A DNA stretch of 64,000 bases, from assembly GCF_013044515.1 (NCBI RefSeq), contig NZ_JABEPR010000005.1, positions 62,001 to 126,000 on the forward strand, read 5' to 3'. The notes under the pieces are model-generated. The model worked only from the letters and a program-made list of their open reading frames with translations, made no database searches and had not been told where the DNA came from. This DNA comes from Sphingomonas sp. ID1715 (lineage in GTDB: Bacteria > Pseudomonadota > Alphaproteobacteria > Sphingomonadales > Sphingomonadaceae). The translations under genes were made by a program, and so were the position numbers. Positions 42,804 through 52,118 of this stretch are shown here, piece after piece (the first letter of the stretch is position 1; each line of letters opens with the position of its first letter).

Positions 42804-44024
42804 ATGAAATCTTTCGTCGCATGGCTGGAGCGCTTGTCCGGGCTCCAGATGGCGCTGCTGCTCGCCCTGCTGGCCGAATTGCTGTTCGCGGTGCACCTGG
42901 GCCAGCCGAACAAGCTGATGTTCGACGAGGTCTATTATGTGCCAGCCGGCCGCGACACGTTCGGCATGTTCGCGCGGTCGAACGAGGAACATCCGCTGTT
43001 GGCCAAATGGCTGATCGGCCTGTCCATCGCGCTGTTCGGCGACAATCCGATCGGCTGGCGCGCGCTGAGCAGCGTCGCCGGCGTCGTCACGATGCTGGGC
43101 ATCTATGCGATTGCCCTGCGGCTTCTGGGCGACTTGCGCACCGCCGCGACGGCCGCCCTGCTCGCGCTGCTGAACCAGATGTTGTTCATCCAGGCGCGGA
43201 TCGCGATGCTGGAGGTGTTTGCAGGCGCCTTCCTGTTCGCGAGCATTGCACTGCTCGTCTGGGGTCATGGCCGACCAGGCCAGAAATGGCTGCTCGGTGC
43301 CGGGATCTGCCTGGGCCTGGGGATCGGCTGCAAATGGAGCGCGCTGCCGTTCCTGCTCCTGCTCGGCCTCGGCGTGCTGATCGGGTGGAGCGAGCGCTGG
43401 TTCCGGGCCGGTGCGGTCTTTGGCGCCGCCGCGATCGTCGCCTATCTGGCCACCTTCCTGCCGGCGGCCTTCTACGGTTTCGCTCCGATCAAGTTGGACC
43501 AGATCCTGCCCTTCCAGCTCCGCATGTTCGACCTGCAGACCCGACCGCTCGCCCACCACACCTATCAGAGCACGCCCTGGCAATGGCCGCTGCTGACCCG
43601 GCCGATCTGGTATCTCTACGAGCCGGTCGCCGGCGTGCAGCGCGGCGTGCTACTGCTAGGCAACCCGGCGATCATGTGGGGCGGACTGATCGCCCTGGCC
43701 GCTTGCCTTTGGGACGGCCTGCGCGAACGCAACCGCGCGCTGCTGATCCTGTCGGCGCTCTACATCTTTTCCTTCGCGATCTGGATCATCATCCCGAAAA
43801 AGATCGGCTTCTTCTATTACTACTATTTTCCGAGCCTCTTCCTGCCCCTGCTGATCGCCGCGACGTTTCACCATGCCTATCGGGTCAAGGAGCGTTGGCT
43901 GCCGGCGACATTCCTCGCCGTCAGCTTCGGCCTCTTCGCCTATTTCTATCCGATCCTTTCGGCCGCGCCGTTGCCGAACGACCAGGCCTTCCTCAACTGG
44001 ATGTGGCTGTCGACCTGGCCCTAA
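42804..44024 (+). CDS. PMT-family protein mannosyltransferase (GT39-like)
   Basis: An integral-membrane glycosyltransferase of 406 residues with about ten hydrophobic segments. The first periplasmic loop holds the acidic pair FDEVYYVPA (Asp-Glu, about residues 41-49) and NEEHPLLAKWL, the PMT catalytic signature, and WYLYEPVAG lies in the large loop. Such enzymes move mannose from polyprenyl-phosphate-mannose to Ser/Thr of exported proteins or to envelope glycans. The convergent neighbour is a polyprenyl-phosphate glycosyltransferase, the expected donor-making partner; their stop codons overlap by 3 bp. Confidence 0.88.
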   Translation: MKSFVAWLERLSGLQMALLLALLAELLFAVHLGQPNKLMFDEVYYVPAGRDTFGMFARSNEEHPLLAKWLIGLSIALFGDNPIGWRALSSVAGVVTMLGIYAIALRLLGDLRTAATAALLALLNQMLFIQARIAMLEVFAGAFLFASIALLVWGHGRPGQKWLLGAGICLGLGIGCKWSALPFLLLLGLGVLIGWSERWFRAGAVFGAAAIVAYLATFLPAAFYGFAPIKLDQILPFQLRMFDLQTRPLAHHTYQSTPWQWPLLTRPIWYLYEPVAGVQRGVLLLGNPAIMWGGLIALAACLWDGLRERNRALLILSALYIFSFAIWIIIPKKIGFFYYYYFPSLFLPLLIAATFHHAYRVKERWLPATFLAVSFGLFAYFYPILSAAPLPNDQAFLNWMWLSTWP

Positions 44025-45118
44025 TAGCGACCCCAGGTGAAGCGGCTCGACAGGGCGAAATTCCACACCGCACCGACGAGAATGCCGGCAAGCGCAGAGA
44101 CCGTCGCATAGGCATAACGGCTGGAAAACAGGAAGGCGGCGACGCCGACATTGGCGAGCGCACCGACCGAGCACACCGCGCAAAAGCTCAGCCAGCCGAG
44201 CGTCAACGCCCGCGCGCCATGCAGCCGCCGATCGCGATAGGTCAGCCCGTTGTTCAGGAAGAAGTTGAACGTCATCGCGCCAATTGTGGCGACGATCTGG
44301 GCGGTCAGGAAGGTCGTCGCGACCACGCCATAAGCCAGCGCCAGGATGGCCATGTGCACCGCCACGCCCAACCCCCCGATCAGCGCGAACATGGCAAAGC
44401 GCGTCGGGACGATGCGACCGAACATCCGGTCGTAGAGCGCGATCAGGAACTCCATCGCGACGACATGGTCGAGCTTCGACTCGCCCACCTCGCGGCGATG
44501 GAATTGCAGCGGCACCTCGGCGAAGCGCAGCGGCACCGTCGCGCTGGTCAAAAGGTCGAGCAGGATCTTGAAGCCGATGCCGGACAGTCGCGGCGCGAGC
44601 TGCCGAAAGGTGCTGCCGCGGATCATGAAGCAGCCGCTCATCGGGTCCCGGAGATCGGCCTTCAGCACCAGCTGCGCGATGCGACTCGCCGTCTCGGATT
44701 TCGCAACCCGCTCGCGCTCCCAATCACCGGTCCCGCCCCCCTCCACGAAGCGCGAGGCAATGGCGAGATCGAGCTCCGGATCGGCGCGTAAGGCAGCAGC
44801 GAGCCGCGGCAGCACTTCGGGATCATGTTGCAGGTCGGCGTCCATCACGGCGATCAGCGGCGCCGCCGTCGCCATCATCCCTTCGATGCACGCCGACGAG
44901 AGCCCGCGCCGCCGGATCCGCTCGATGACGCGGATTCGTCGGTCGCGCTGGGCAAGGGAGCGGAGCCGCTCGGCCGTGCCGTCGGGGCTGTTGTCATCGA
45001 CGAAAATTGCTTCCCAGCCGAACCCGGCGAGCGCCCGCTCCAGCCGCTCCACCAGTTCCTCGACATTGCCCGCCTCGTTGAACGTCGGAATGACGACGGC
45101 GAGTTCGAGCCCGCTCAT
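44021..45118 (-). CDS. Polyprenyl-phosphate mannosyltransferase fused to a GtrA domain
   Basis: A 365-residue fusion. Residues 1-230 are a family 2 glycosyltransferase of the DPM1 type ([32 protein letters not shown] with the DxD, SRFVEGGG). From about residue 235 a four-helix GtrA domain follows ([15 protein letters not shown] to [11 protein letters not shown]), thought to flip the lipid-linked sugar. The ATG at 45118 overlaps the leuB stop (ATGA). With the adjacent PMT enzyme it would form a complete route for mannosylating exported proteins or glycans. Confidence 0.92.
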   Translation of the reverse strand: MSGLELAVVIPTFNEAGNVEELVERLERALAGFGWEAIFVDDNSPDGTAERLRSLAQRDRRIRVIERIRRRGLSSACIEGMMATAAPLIAVMDADLQHDPEVLPRLAAALRADPELDLAIASRFVEGGGTGDWERERVAKSETASRIAQLVLKADLRDPMSGCFMIRGSTFRQLAPRLSGIGFKILLDLLTSATVPLRFAEVPLQFHRREVGESKLDHVVAMEFLIALYDRMFGRIVPTRFAMFALIGGLGVAVHMAILALAYGVVATTFLTAQIVATIGAMTFNFFLNNGLTYRDRRLHGARALTLGWLSFCAVCSVGALANVGVAAFLFSSRYAYATVSALAGILVGAVWNFALSSRFTWGRY

Positions 45119-46158
45119 AAGGCGGCGAGAACGCGATCGCCCATTTCGCGCGTGCGGAGGCTGCCGCCCAGATCCGCGGTGCGCGCGCCGGCCGCAAGGG
45201 CGTTCGCAACCGCCGCTTCGACCTGGTCCGCCGCCTCTGGCCGCCCGAGTGAATAACGCAGCATCATCGCCGCGGACAGGATGGTGGCGAGCGGATTGGC
45301 CTTGCCCTGCCCGGCAATGTCGGGCGCACTGCCATGGATCGGCTCGTAAAGGCCCTTGCCCGCCGCATCGAGCGAGGCCGAGGGCAGCAGCCCGATCGAC
45401 CCGACGCACATCGACGCCTGGTCGGACAGGATATCCCCGAACAGATTGCCGGTGACGATCACGTCGAACGCGCCGGGATTGCGCACCAGCTGCATCGCGG
45501 CATTGTCGACATACATGTGGTCGAGCGTCACGTCGGGATAATCGCCGGACACTTCGATCACCACGTCGCGCCACAGCTGCGACGTCTCCAGCACATTGGC
45601 CTTGTCGACCGAACAGAGGCGCCCCCGACGCTTGCGGGCCGCTTCGAAGCCGGTGCGGGCGATCCGCGCCACTTCTGCCTCGTCATAGCGCATCATGTCA
45701 TAGCCTTCGCGCAGCCCTGCGTCCGTCTGTCGCCGACCGCGCGGCGTGCCGAAATACACGTCACCGGTCAGCTCGCGGACGATCAGCAGGTCGATGCTGG
45801 CGGCGATTTCCGGCTTCAGCGCCGAAGCATCGACCATCTCCGCAAAAGCCTTGGCCGGCCGCAGGTTCGCGAACAGGCCGAGTTCTCGGCGCAGGCCCAG
45901 GATCGCCTGCTCCGGCCGCAGCGCCCGGTCGAGCGCGTCGCAATCCGGATCGCCGACCGCGCCGAACAGGATCGCATCGGCCCGCCGGGCGAGATCCAGC
46001 GTCGCCGCAGGCAGCGGATGCCCATGCGCCTTGTACGCCGCGCCGCCGACGGGCGCTTCCTCGAAGGACAGGCCGAGATCCAGCGCCTGGAGCACACGCA
46101 CCGCTTCGGCGACCACCTCGGGACCGATCCCATCTCCCGGCAAGATTGCGACTAGCAT
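45115..46158 (-). CDS. leuB: 3-isopropylmalate dehydrogenase
   Basis: Oxidative decarboxylation of 3-isopropylmalate in leucine synthesis. The 347 residues include [21 protein letters not shown], the Lys/Tyr region [26 protein letters not shown] and the adenine-side [18 protein letters not shown]. Length is normal. No other leu gene is in the window; it heads a pair with the GtrA-fused glycosyltransferase, an unrelated passenger. Confidence 0.97.
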   Translation of the reverse strand: MLVAILPGDGIGPEVVAEAVRVLQALDLGLSFEEAPVGGAAYKAHGHPLPAATLDLARRADAILFGAVGDPDCDALDRALRPEQAILGLRRELGLFANLRPAKAFAEMVDASALKPEIAASIDLLIVRELTGDVYFGTPRGRRQTDAGLREGYDMMRYDEAEVARIARTGFEAARKRRGRLCSVDKANVLETSQLWRDVVIEVSGDYPDVTLDHMYVDNAAMQLVRNPGAFDVIVTGNLFGDILSDQASMCVGSIGLLPSASLDAAGKGLYEPIHGSAPDIAGQGKANPLATILSAAMMLRYSLGRPEAADQVEAAVANALAAGARTADLGGSLRTREMGDRVLAAL

Positions 46159-46170
46159 AGAAACTCCGTC

Positions 46171-46252
46171 TGGGCTGAGCCTGTCGAAGCCCTCCCCTTC
46201 CTTTCACCCATGCCCGTAAGAAGAAGGGAGGCCTTCGACAAGCTCAGGCCAG
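46171..46252. repeat. Palindromic repeat, family D
   Basis: GGGCTGAGCCTGTCGAAGCC and AGGCCTTCGACAAGCTCAGG are inverted arms around about 40 bp. It fills the gap between recO and leuB and is the only copy of this family in the window. Confidence 0.8.
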
Positions 46253-46258
46253 ACCGTG

Positions 46259-46825
46259 TCAGTCGGCTTTGCGCAGCCGTTGCACCAGCCGCTCCCGCGC
46301 CGCCAGCACGTCCGCCTTGCGACCGGCAAACAGGTGAGCGTCGAGCGCTCTGCCATTTCGGTGCAGGTCGGGCGCCCCCGCCCCATAGCCGAGCTCCGCG
46401 AGCAGCAGCGCCTCGAAGCGCACCAGTCCCTCGACCCATCCTCGCGCGCTCGGCGCATGTTCGATCGCGTCGAGCAGGCCCGACAGGCCCTGGAACAGAT
46501 TGGGATAGGGCTGCCCCTCCGGCAGGGTCACCGCCACCAGCGCGCAGACCCACTCGATCGCTGCCGCCGGCAGCGGCTCCGACAGCAAGGGCGCGCGGCT
46601 GTGCGTGAGCTCGACGGTCGCGGCAGCGAGTTGCTCCTCGACCCGCGCGCGAAATTCCGCTTGCACCAGATTGCCGGGCAACAGCACCGGCCGCAGCCGC
46701 CGCGAGCGGCCGCCGCGAACATAGCCCGGCTGCAGGCCGTGCCCCGGCGTCAGCGCCCGCAAGATGGTGCCGTGCTCCCCATGCTGCCGCACCGCGACGA
46801 CGAGCGCGGGTGATTGGATCAGCAT
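46259..46825 (-). CDS. recO: DNA repair protein RecO
   Basis: Recombination mediator helping RecR and RecA load on SSB-coated gaps. At 188 residues it is shorter than the 230-240 of E. coli-type RecO. The OB-fold N-terminus ([33 protein letters not shown]) and the helical part ([26 protein letters not shown]) are present. The C-terminal four-Cys zinc finger found in some RecO proteins is absent. The ATG directly abuts the uvrC stop with no gap. Confidence 0.9.
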   Translation of the reverse strand: MLIQSPALVVAVRQHGEHGTILRALTPGHGLQPGYVRGGRSRRLRPVLLPGNLVQAEFRARVEEQLAAATVELTHSRAPLLSEPLPAAAIEWVCALVAVTLPEGQPYPNLFQGLSGLLDAIEHAPSARGWVEGLVRFEALLLAELGYGAGAPDLHRNGRALDAHLFAGRKADVLAARERLVQRLRKAD

Positions 46826-48748
46826 CTAGCGCGCATGGTAATAATCATAGACCTGCTGCGCCACGCTGCGGCTCACGCCCGGCGCTTTGGCGAGGTCCTC
46901 CAGCGATGCGGATCGCACTGCCTTGGCGGTGCCGAAATGCATCAACAGCGCCTTCTTCCGCGCGGGGCCGATGCCCGGCACTTCGTCGAGCGAGCTGACG
47001 CCGATCGCCTTGGCGCGCTTCTGCCGATGAGCACCGATGGCGAAGCGGTGCGCTTCGTCGCGCAGGCGCTGCAGGTAGAAGAGGATGGGCGAGTTGGGCG
47101 GCAAGGTAATCTCCCGCCCGTCGAGAAGGTGGAACACTTCCCTGCCCTCGCGCCCATGATGCGGTCCCTTGGCGACGCCGACCAGCGCGACGTCTTCCAC
47201 GCCGATCTCCTCCAGCGTTCGGGCGGCGGCATTGAGCTGGCCCCGCCCGCCGTCGATCAGCACCAGATCGGGCCAGTCGCCGCCTTCGCGATCGGGATCC
47301 TCGCTTTTCGCGCGGCCGAACCGGCGTTCGAACACTTCGCGCATCATCGCAAAGTCGTCGCCGGGCGCCGTTTCCGGCCGCTTGATGTTGAACTTGCGGT
47401 AGCTGTTCTTGCGGAACCCTTCCGGCCCGGCGACGATCATCGCCCCCAGCGCGTTGGTGCCCATGATGTGCGAATTGTCGAACACCTCGATGCGGTCGGG
47501 CGGCCCGTCGAGTTCGAACAGGTCGGCAAGTTCGCGCAGCACCTTCGCCTGAGTGGTGCTCTCGGCGAGCCGGCGATCGAGCGCTTCCTCGGCATTGCGC
47601 TTCGCCTGCTCGATCAGCCGCCGGCGGTCGCCGCGATGCGCGTTGGTGATCGCCACCCGCCCCTTCGCCTGCTCGGCCAGCGCCTCGGCGATCAGCTCGC
47701 CTTCGCTCAACGCACGGTCGAGCAGGATCGCGCGTGGCGGCGTCACTTCCTCGTAGAACTGCATCAGAAAGGCGGCGAGCACCTCTTCTTCCGACGAGTC
47801 CTCGGTGTGCGTCGGAAAGAAGCTGCGATGCCCCCAATTCTGCCCGCCGCGGATGAAAAAGCCCTGGATGCACATGGTCCCGGCCTTGCAGGCGAGCGCG
47901 AAGACATCGGCGTCGCCGACCCCTTCCGCATTGATCGCCTGCGTGCCCTGGATGAAGGTCAACGCCTTCAGCCGGTCGCGGAATACGGCGGCAAGTTCGA
48001 AATCCATATTCTCCGCGGCCGCCTGCATCGCCGCGCCAAGCTTCGCCTGCACCTGGGTCGACTTGCCGGCAAGGAATGCCTTGGCGTCGCCGACCAACTC
48101 GCCATAGCCAGTCTCGTCTATCCGCCCGACGCACGGCGCCGAGCAGCGCTTGATCTGGTAGAGCAGGCAGGGCCGTGAACGGTTGGCGAAGAAGCTGTCC
48201 GAACAGGAGCGCAGCAGGAACAATTTCTGCAGCGCGTTGAGCGTCCGCGTCACCGATCCCGCGCTGGCGAACGGTCCGTAATAATTGCCTTTGATCTTCT
48301 GCGCGCCGCGATGCTTCTGCACGCGTGGGAACTCGTGGTCGGCGCGGAGCAGAATGTAGGGGAAGCTTTTGTCGTCGCGCAGCAGGACGTTGTAGGGCGG
48401 CCGATAGCGCTTGATCAGCTGCGCCTCGAGCAGCAGCGCCTCGGCCTCATTGTTGGTCGTGACGATCGTCATCGACCGCGTCTGCGCGACCATCCGCTGC
48501 AGCCGCTTCGACAGGCGCGAGACCTGGGTGTAGTTGGTCACCCGGTTCCTCAGCGCCCGAGCCTTGCCGACATAGAGCACGTCGCCGCGCGCATCCTGCA
48601 TGCGATAGACGCCCGGCCGGACGGGCAGGGTTTTCAGCACGTTGCGGATGGCGGCGACGCCCTGCTCCAGGTCCGGCGCATCGGCCCCGCGCACGCTGTA
48701 GGTGGCGGCTTCCTCATTGAACCGATCGGGGCTTTGCGGACGCGACAT
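46826..48748 (-). CDS. uvrC: Excinuclease ABC subunit C
   Basis: Nucleotide excision repair nuclease of 640 residues. The N-terminal GIY-YIG domain (GVYRMQDARGDVLYVGKA) makes the 3' cut, a UvrB-binding UVR motif lies near residue 220, the RNase H-like domain starts near VFDNSHIMGT and IDGGRGQLNAA, and tandem helix-hairpin-helix motifs end the protein (VPGIGPARKKALLMHFG). Start ATG 48748. The gene runs directly into recO. Confidence 0.97.
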   Translation of the reverse strand: MSRPQSPDRFNEEAATYSVRGADAPDLEQGVAAIRNVLKTLPVRPGVYRMQDARGDVLYVGKARALRNRVTNYTQVSRLSKRLQRMVAQTRSMTIVTTNNEAEALLLEAQLIKRYRPPYNVLLRDDKSFPYILLRADHEFPRVQKHRGAQKIKGNYYGPFASAGSVTRTLNALQKLFLLRSCSDSFFANRSRPCLLYQIKRCSAPCVGRIDETGYGELVGDAKAFLAGKSTQVQAKLGAAMQAAAENMDFELAAVFRDRLKALTFIQGTQAINAEGVGDADVFALACKAGTMCIQGFFIRGGQNWGHRSFFPTHTEDSSEEEVLAAFLMQFYEEVTPPRAILLDRALSEGELIAEALAEQAKGRVAITNAHRGDRRRLIEQAKRNAEEALDRRLAESTTQAKVLRELADLFELDGPPDRIEVFDNSHIMGTNALGAMIVAGPEGFRKNSYRKFNIKRPETAPGDDFAMMREVFERRFGRAKSEDPDREGGDWPDLVLIDGGRGQLNAAARTLEEIGVEDVALVGVAKGPHHGREGREVFHLLDGREITLPPNSPILFYLQRLRDEAHRFAIGAHRQKRAKAIGVSSLDEVPGIGPARKKALLMHFGTAKAVRSASLEDLAKAPGVSRSVAQQVYDYYHAR

Positions 48749-48809
48749 GGGGTGGCACAGTTAGGCATTGCCGCGCTGCCCGACAATCGCGGCGAACGGG
48801 GAGGATAGG

Positions 48810-49550
48810 ATGAAATTGCTCGCCACCGCATTGGCCCTGGCGCTGACCGCGCCCGCCGCTGCCCAGACCGTCTCGCCCGCCATCCAGCAGGCACTCGCCA
48901 GCCCCGCCCGGCCAGATGCCGACCGCGCCCGCGACGCCACGCGCAAGCCCGCCGAACTGCTCACGTTTGCCGGCGTGAAGCCGGGCGACAAGGTTGCCGA
49001 CTTCATCATGGGCGGCGGCTATTGGACCAAGATCCTCGCCGGCGTCGTCGGACCGAAGGGTCGCGTCTATGCCTATCAGCCGGCGGAGTTCATCGGCTTT
49101 CGCGCCGCCTATGGCACCGAGCAGGACGAAGCCGTGAAGGGGCTCGCCAACGTCACGCCGCTGCGGCCTTCGCTCGCCAGCTTCAGCTTCGCCGAGCCGC
49201 TCGACGCCATCATGACCGTGCAGAATTATCACGATCTGCACCTGAAAATGGCGCCTCCGGGTTTCGCTGGCACCGTCGCCAAAAGGCTGTACGACTCGCT
49301 CAAGCCCGGCGGCGTGCTGCTCGTCGTCGATCACGTCGCCAATGCCGATCCCGACTTCAAGGCGCCCGACACGTTGCACCGCATCGATCCAACCGCGGCC
49401 CGCGCGGAGATCGAGAAAGCCGGCTTCCAGTTCGACGGCGAGCTGACGCTCCTCCGCAACACAGCCGACCCGCACACGGCGCTGGTTTTCGACCCCTCGA
49501 TCCGCGGTAAGACCGACCAGTTCGTATATAAGTTCCGGAAGCCGAAATGA
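48810..49550 (+). CDS. Exported class I SAM-methyltransferase-like protein
   Basis: A 246-residue protein with a clear signal peptide (MKLLATALALALTAPAAAQT) followed by a methyltransferase fold: motif I-like KVADFIMGGGYWTKIL (about residues 60-75), a TVQNYHDLH stretch and LKPGGVLLVVDHV. A secreted SAM-dependent enzyme is odd, since SAM is cytoplasmic. Such proteins are common in Sphingomonadales, but their role is unknown, and motif I departs from the usual DxGxGxG. GAGGATAGG precedes the ATG. The downstream SDR gene overlaps by 4 bp. Confidence 0.85.
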   Translation: MKLLATALALALTAPAAAQTVSPAIQQALASPARPDADRARDATRKPAELLTFAGVKPGDKVADFIMGGGYWTKILAGVVGPKGRVYAYQPAEFIGFRAAYGTEQDEAVKGLANVTPLRPSLASFSFAEPLDAIMTVQNYHDLHLKMAPPGFAGTVAKRLYDSLKPGGVLLVVDHVANADPDFKAPDTLHRIDPTAARAEIEKAGFQFDGELTLLRNTADPHTALVFDPSIRGKTDQFVYKFRKPK

Positions 49551-50263
49551 GGATCGCCGGCAAGACTGCGCTGGTGACTGGCGGCACCGACGGTATCGGG
49601 CTCGAGATCGCGCGCCAGCTCAACGCCAAGGGCGCCAACGTCGTTGTCGTCGGGCGCGACCCGGGCCGGCTCGCGGCAGCGAAGAGCGAAGGCTTCGCCA
49701 CGATCGAAGCGGATATGTCCACCAAGCCAGGCTGTGACCGCGTGGTCGACGAGATTGGCGGCGCACCGCTCGACTTGCTCGTCAACAATGCCGGCATGGG
49801 CGGGCCGCGCGATCTGGTCAACGACTTCGATCTCGACCTGACCGATCGTGCGATCTTCCTGAACCTGAACGCGCCGATGCACCTGATCGCCGCCTTTCTG
49901 CCCATCTTGCGCGAGCGGCCGGAAGCGGCGATCGTCAATGTCACCTCGGGCCTGGCGATCGCTCCGAGCGTGGCCGGCGTTTATTGCGCCACCAAGGCCG
50001 GGCTGCGCAGCTTCACCCAGGCGCTGCGCCACCAGCTGCGCGACAGCCGCATCACCGTTATCGAGGCGCTCCCGCCGGTCGTCGAGACGCGCATGACCGC
50101 TGAAAACCCGCACAAGAAAATGTCGGCATCCGCCTGCGCCGCAGAGATCGTCAAGGCGATCGAGACGGGGAAGAAGGAGGCATATATCGGCGCGACCAAG
50201 CTGCTCCGTATCGTCAGCGAAGTCTCACCCGCGACCGCCCGTCGAATCATGATCCGCTACTGA
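49547..50263 (+). CDS. Short-chain dehydrogenase/reductase (DltE-like)
   Basis: An NAD(P)-dependent oxidoreductase of 238 residues. It has the cofactor motif VTGGTDGIGLEIA, LVNNAGMGGP, the catalytic Ser in IVNVTSGLA and the YCATKAG Tyr-Lys pair. The C-terminus PATARRIMIRY resembles DltE/short-chain acyl reductase-like SDRs. Its start overlaps the methyltransferase stop (ATGA). Substrate unknown. Confidence 0.9.
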   Translation: MRIAGKTALVTGGTDGIGLEIARQLNAKGANVVVVGRDPGRLAAAKSEGFATIEADMSTKPGCDRVVDEIGGAPLDLLVNNAGMGGPRDLVNDFDLDLTDRAIFLNLNAPMHLIAAFLPILRERPEAAIVNVTSGLAIAPSVAGVYCATKAGLRSFTQALRHQLRDSRITVIEALPPVVETRMTAENPHKKMSASACAAEIVKAIETGKKEAYIGATKLLRIVSEVSPATARRIMIRY

Positions 50264-50286
50264 GCGGCCTGCAGATCTTTTGCCGT

Positions 50287-50973
50287 CTAGGATGTCGACG
50301 TCGTGACATGAAGCCCGCGAACGAACTCCAGCGACGTGCCGTCCGATTGCAGACGCGCCGCTCCGATGCGGGCGTTCCAATAGCTTTCCGAGCCGTACGC
50401 CATGCGCAGCGCGTGCAGACGCGCAGTGTAGCGGTGCAGCGGAAATTCGGCGGTAATGCCGATCGCGCCATGCACGGCATGGGCAATGCCGGCGATCACC
50501 GGCGCCGCCTTGCTCCCAACCGACTTTGCCATTGCCGCTGCGCTTTCGGACGGCGCCAGGCCGTGCACGCACGCGGCCTCAGCGGCAATCCGCACCAGGA
50601 TCACTTGTTCGGCCATGACCGCGAGTTGCTGCTGGACCGCCTGGAAGCGACCGATCGGCTTGCCGAATTGGCTCCGCTGGTTGGCGTGCTCGATGCTCAT
50701 CTCGAGCAGGCGCTCGCCAAGCCCCGCCATTTCACACGCGGTCATTATGGCGAGCAGCGGCCGACTGGGCTCGAGGAAAGCACGCGCGGCCATGGTCTCC
50801 ACGACCGGTGCGTCGATCGCGCGCCGGCCCAGGGCGCGGAGCAGTGGCTCCACATCGGCCAGAGGAAGCTCCACGAGAGCGGCAAGAAAGCCGCTCCGCT
50901 CCAACTCCGGCAGCAGGTCCGCACTACCATGAGCATCGAGCAGCCGCTCGAACGGGGCGAGCAGCTCGCTCAC
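50287..50973 (-). CDS. Truncated-type acyl-CoA dehydrogenase subunit
   Basis: A 228-residue acyl-CoA dehydrogenase homologue that lacks the middle beta domain. An N-terminal helical stretch leads straight into the C-terminal helices, with RSQFGKPIGRFQAVQQQ (about residues 106-122) and HAVHGAIGITAEFPLHRY. The catalytic loop YExxGT is missing. Half-sized subunits like this pair with full-length partners in the heteromeric FadE enzymes of steroid and other bulky acyl-CoA oxidation. Here it follows such a partner with a GTGA overlap. A decayed gene is the alternative, but the frame is intact. Confidence 0.85.
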   Translation of the reverse strand: MSELLAPFERLLDAHGSADLLPELERSGFLAALVELPLADVEPLLRALGRRAIDAPVVETMAARAFLEPSRPLLAIMTACEMAGLGERLLEMSIEHANQRSQFGKPIGRFQAVQQQLAVMAEQVILVRIAAEAACVHGLAPSESAAAMAKSVGSKAAPVIAGIAHAVHGAIGITAEFPLHRYTARLHALRMAYGSESYWNARIGAARLQSDGTSLEFVRGLHVTTSTS

Positions 50974-52118
50974 CGCAGCCCCAGCCCGCGCGCGATGATG
51001 CCACGCAGGATTTCACGCGTACCGCCCCGCAGCGAATAGGCCGGCGCCATGGCCAGCGTGTCGACCAGCGCGGCGCGCAGTTCGGGCCCTACAGCCTCGT
51101 CGGGACAGCTCCCCAGATCGTCTGCGATGGCAACCGGTACGCTCTGCTCCAAACTGGTGCCGAGATCCTTCAGCAGCGATGCTTCGACCACTGGCTCCTC
51201 ACCTGCCGCAAGCCGCGCCGTCACGGCGATCGACAGAGCTCGCAAGGCCGCCAACTGCGCCATGAGGTCGCCCACCCTCTCGGTGCGACGGTCGGTCGCA
51301 CCAGCGCGGCGAAGGTGATCGATCCACGCATCGAGCAGCACCGCGCTCGACCAGATCCGCTCCGGCCCGCTCCGCTCGAAGGCGAGTTCGGCATTGACTT
51401 GCGCCCAGCCAGCTCCTTCCTGGCCCAGCAGGGCATCGGCGCCGAGCAGGACATCGTCGAAGAACACCTCATTAAAGTCGCGATGGCCGGTCGCGTCATC
51501 GATTCCGCGGATCGTAATGCCAGGCGCGCGCAGATCCACGATGAACTGCGAAAGCCCTGCCTGCCGATCCTCGGCCGTGCCGGATGTCCGCACCAGTGCG
51601 ATCATGTAATCGCAAAGATGGGCGCCCGTGGTCCAGATCTTCTGTCCGTTCAGACGCCAGCCATTCTCGACGCGCTCGGCCCGGCTGCGCACTGAGGCGA
51701 GATCGGACCCAGCGCCGGGCTCGCTCATCCCGATGCAGAAGAAGGTCTCGCCGCGGCAGATTTGCGGCAGATAAAGCTCCTTCTGCGCGTCGCTGCCGAA
51801 GCGGAGGATCACCTCCGCGCTCTGCCGGTCCGCGATCCAGTGCAGCCCGACCGGGGCGCCGACGGCGAGCAGCTCCTCCACAACCACATAGCGCGCAAAG
51901 GGGCCCCGCCCGCCGCCGCCATATCGTTCGGGCAGCGTCAGCCCTAGCAGGCCCGCATCGCCCATTGCGCGGCTGAGTTCCCGGTCCACGCCCATCCAGG
52001 AGCGCACCCGTTCGGTGACGGGCCGCTGCGCGACAAGCTGCTCGATCAGCGACCGCACGGCGGGGCGCAATGCCTCGTCCGCGGCAGGGATTTCGACGGC
52101 GACGAGTTGATCGAACAT
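50970..52118 (-). CDS. Acyl-CoA dehydrogenase, likely partner subunit
   Basis: A flavoprotein of 382 residues with CIGMSEPGAGSDLASV, the flavin-side IWTTGAH, a helical C-terminal domain and the ending SLRGGTREILRGIIARGLG. The GGTxEI ending is of the FadE type used on branched or bulky acyl-CoAs; the Y-E-G-T glutamate seen in the enzyme at 8064 is replaced by Gly. The gene abuts the hydratase gene upstream (0 bp) and overlaps the half-sized subunit downstream, so the two dehydrogenase subunits are probably made together. Confidence 0.92.
   Translation of the reverse strand: MFDQLVAVEIPAADEALRPAVRSLIEQLVAQRPVTERVRSWMGVDRELSRAMGDAGLLGLTLPERYGGGGRGPFARYVVVEELLAVGAPVGLHWIADRQSAEVILRFGSDAQKELYLPQICRGETFFCIGMSEPGAGSDLASVRSRAERVENGWRLNGQKIWTTGAHLCDYMIALVRTSGTAEDRQAGLSQFIVDLRAPGITIRGIDDATGHRDFNEVFFDDVLLGADALLGQEGAGWAQVNAELAFERSGPERIWSSAVLLDAWIDHLRRAGATDRRTERVGDLMAQLAALRALSIAVTARLAAGEEPVVEASLLKDLGTSLEQSVPVAIADDLGSCPDEAVGPELRAALVDTLAMAPAYSLRGGTREILRGIIARGLGLR

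Noticed and set aside
42804-43583. Upstream extension of the metZ frame to 43583
   Set aside because: The extra 277 residues are antisense to the mannosyltransferase gene and have the Gln/Arg-rich look of non-coding frames; metZ at 401 residues is full length.
43656-44723. A 355-codon minus-strand frame overlapping the GtrA-fused glycosyltransferase
   Set aside because: It lies in the +1 shadow of the real gene and antisense to the mannosyltransferase; it has no family motif.
46259-46825. recO as a truncated pseudogene
   Set aside because: The protein is short but the frame is intact, the OB fold and helical domain are present, and the start abuts uvrC; it looks like a compact RecO.
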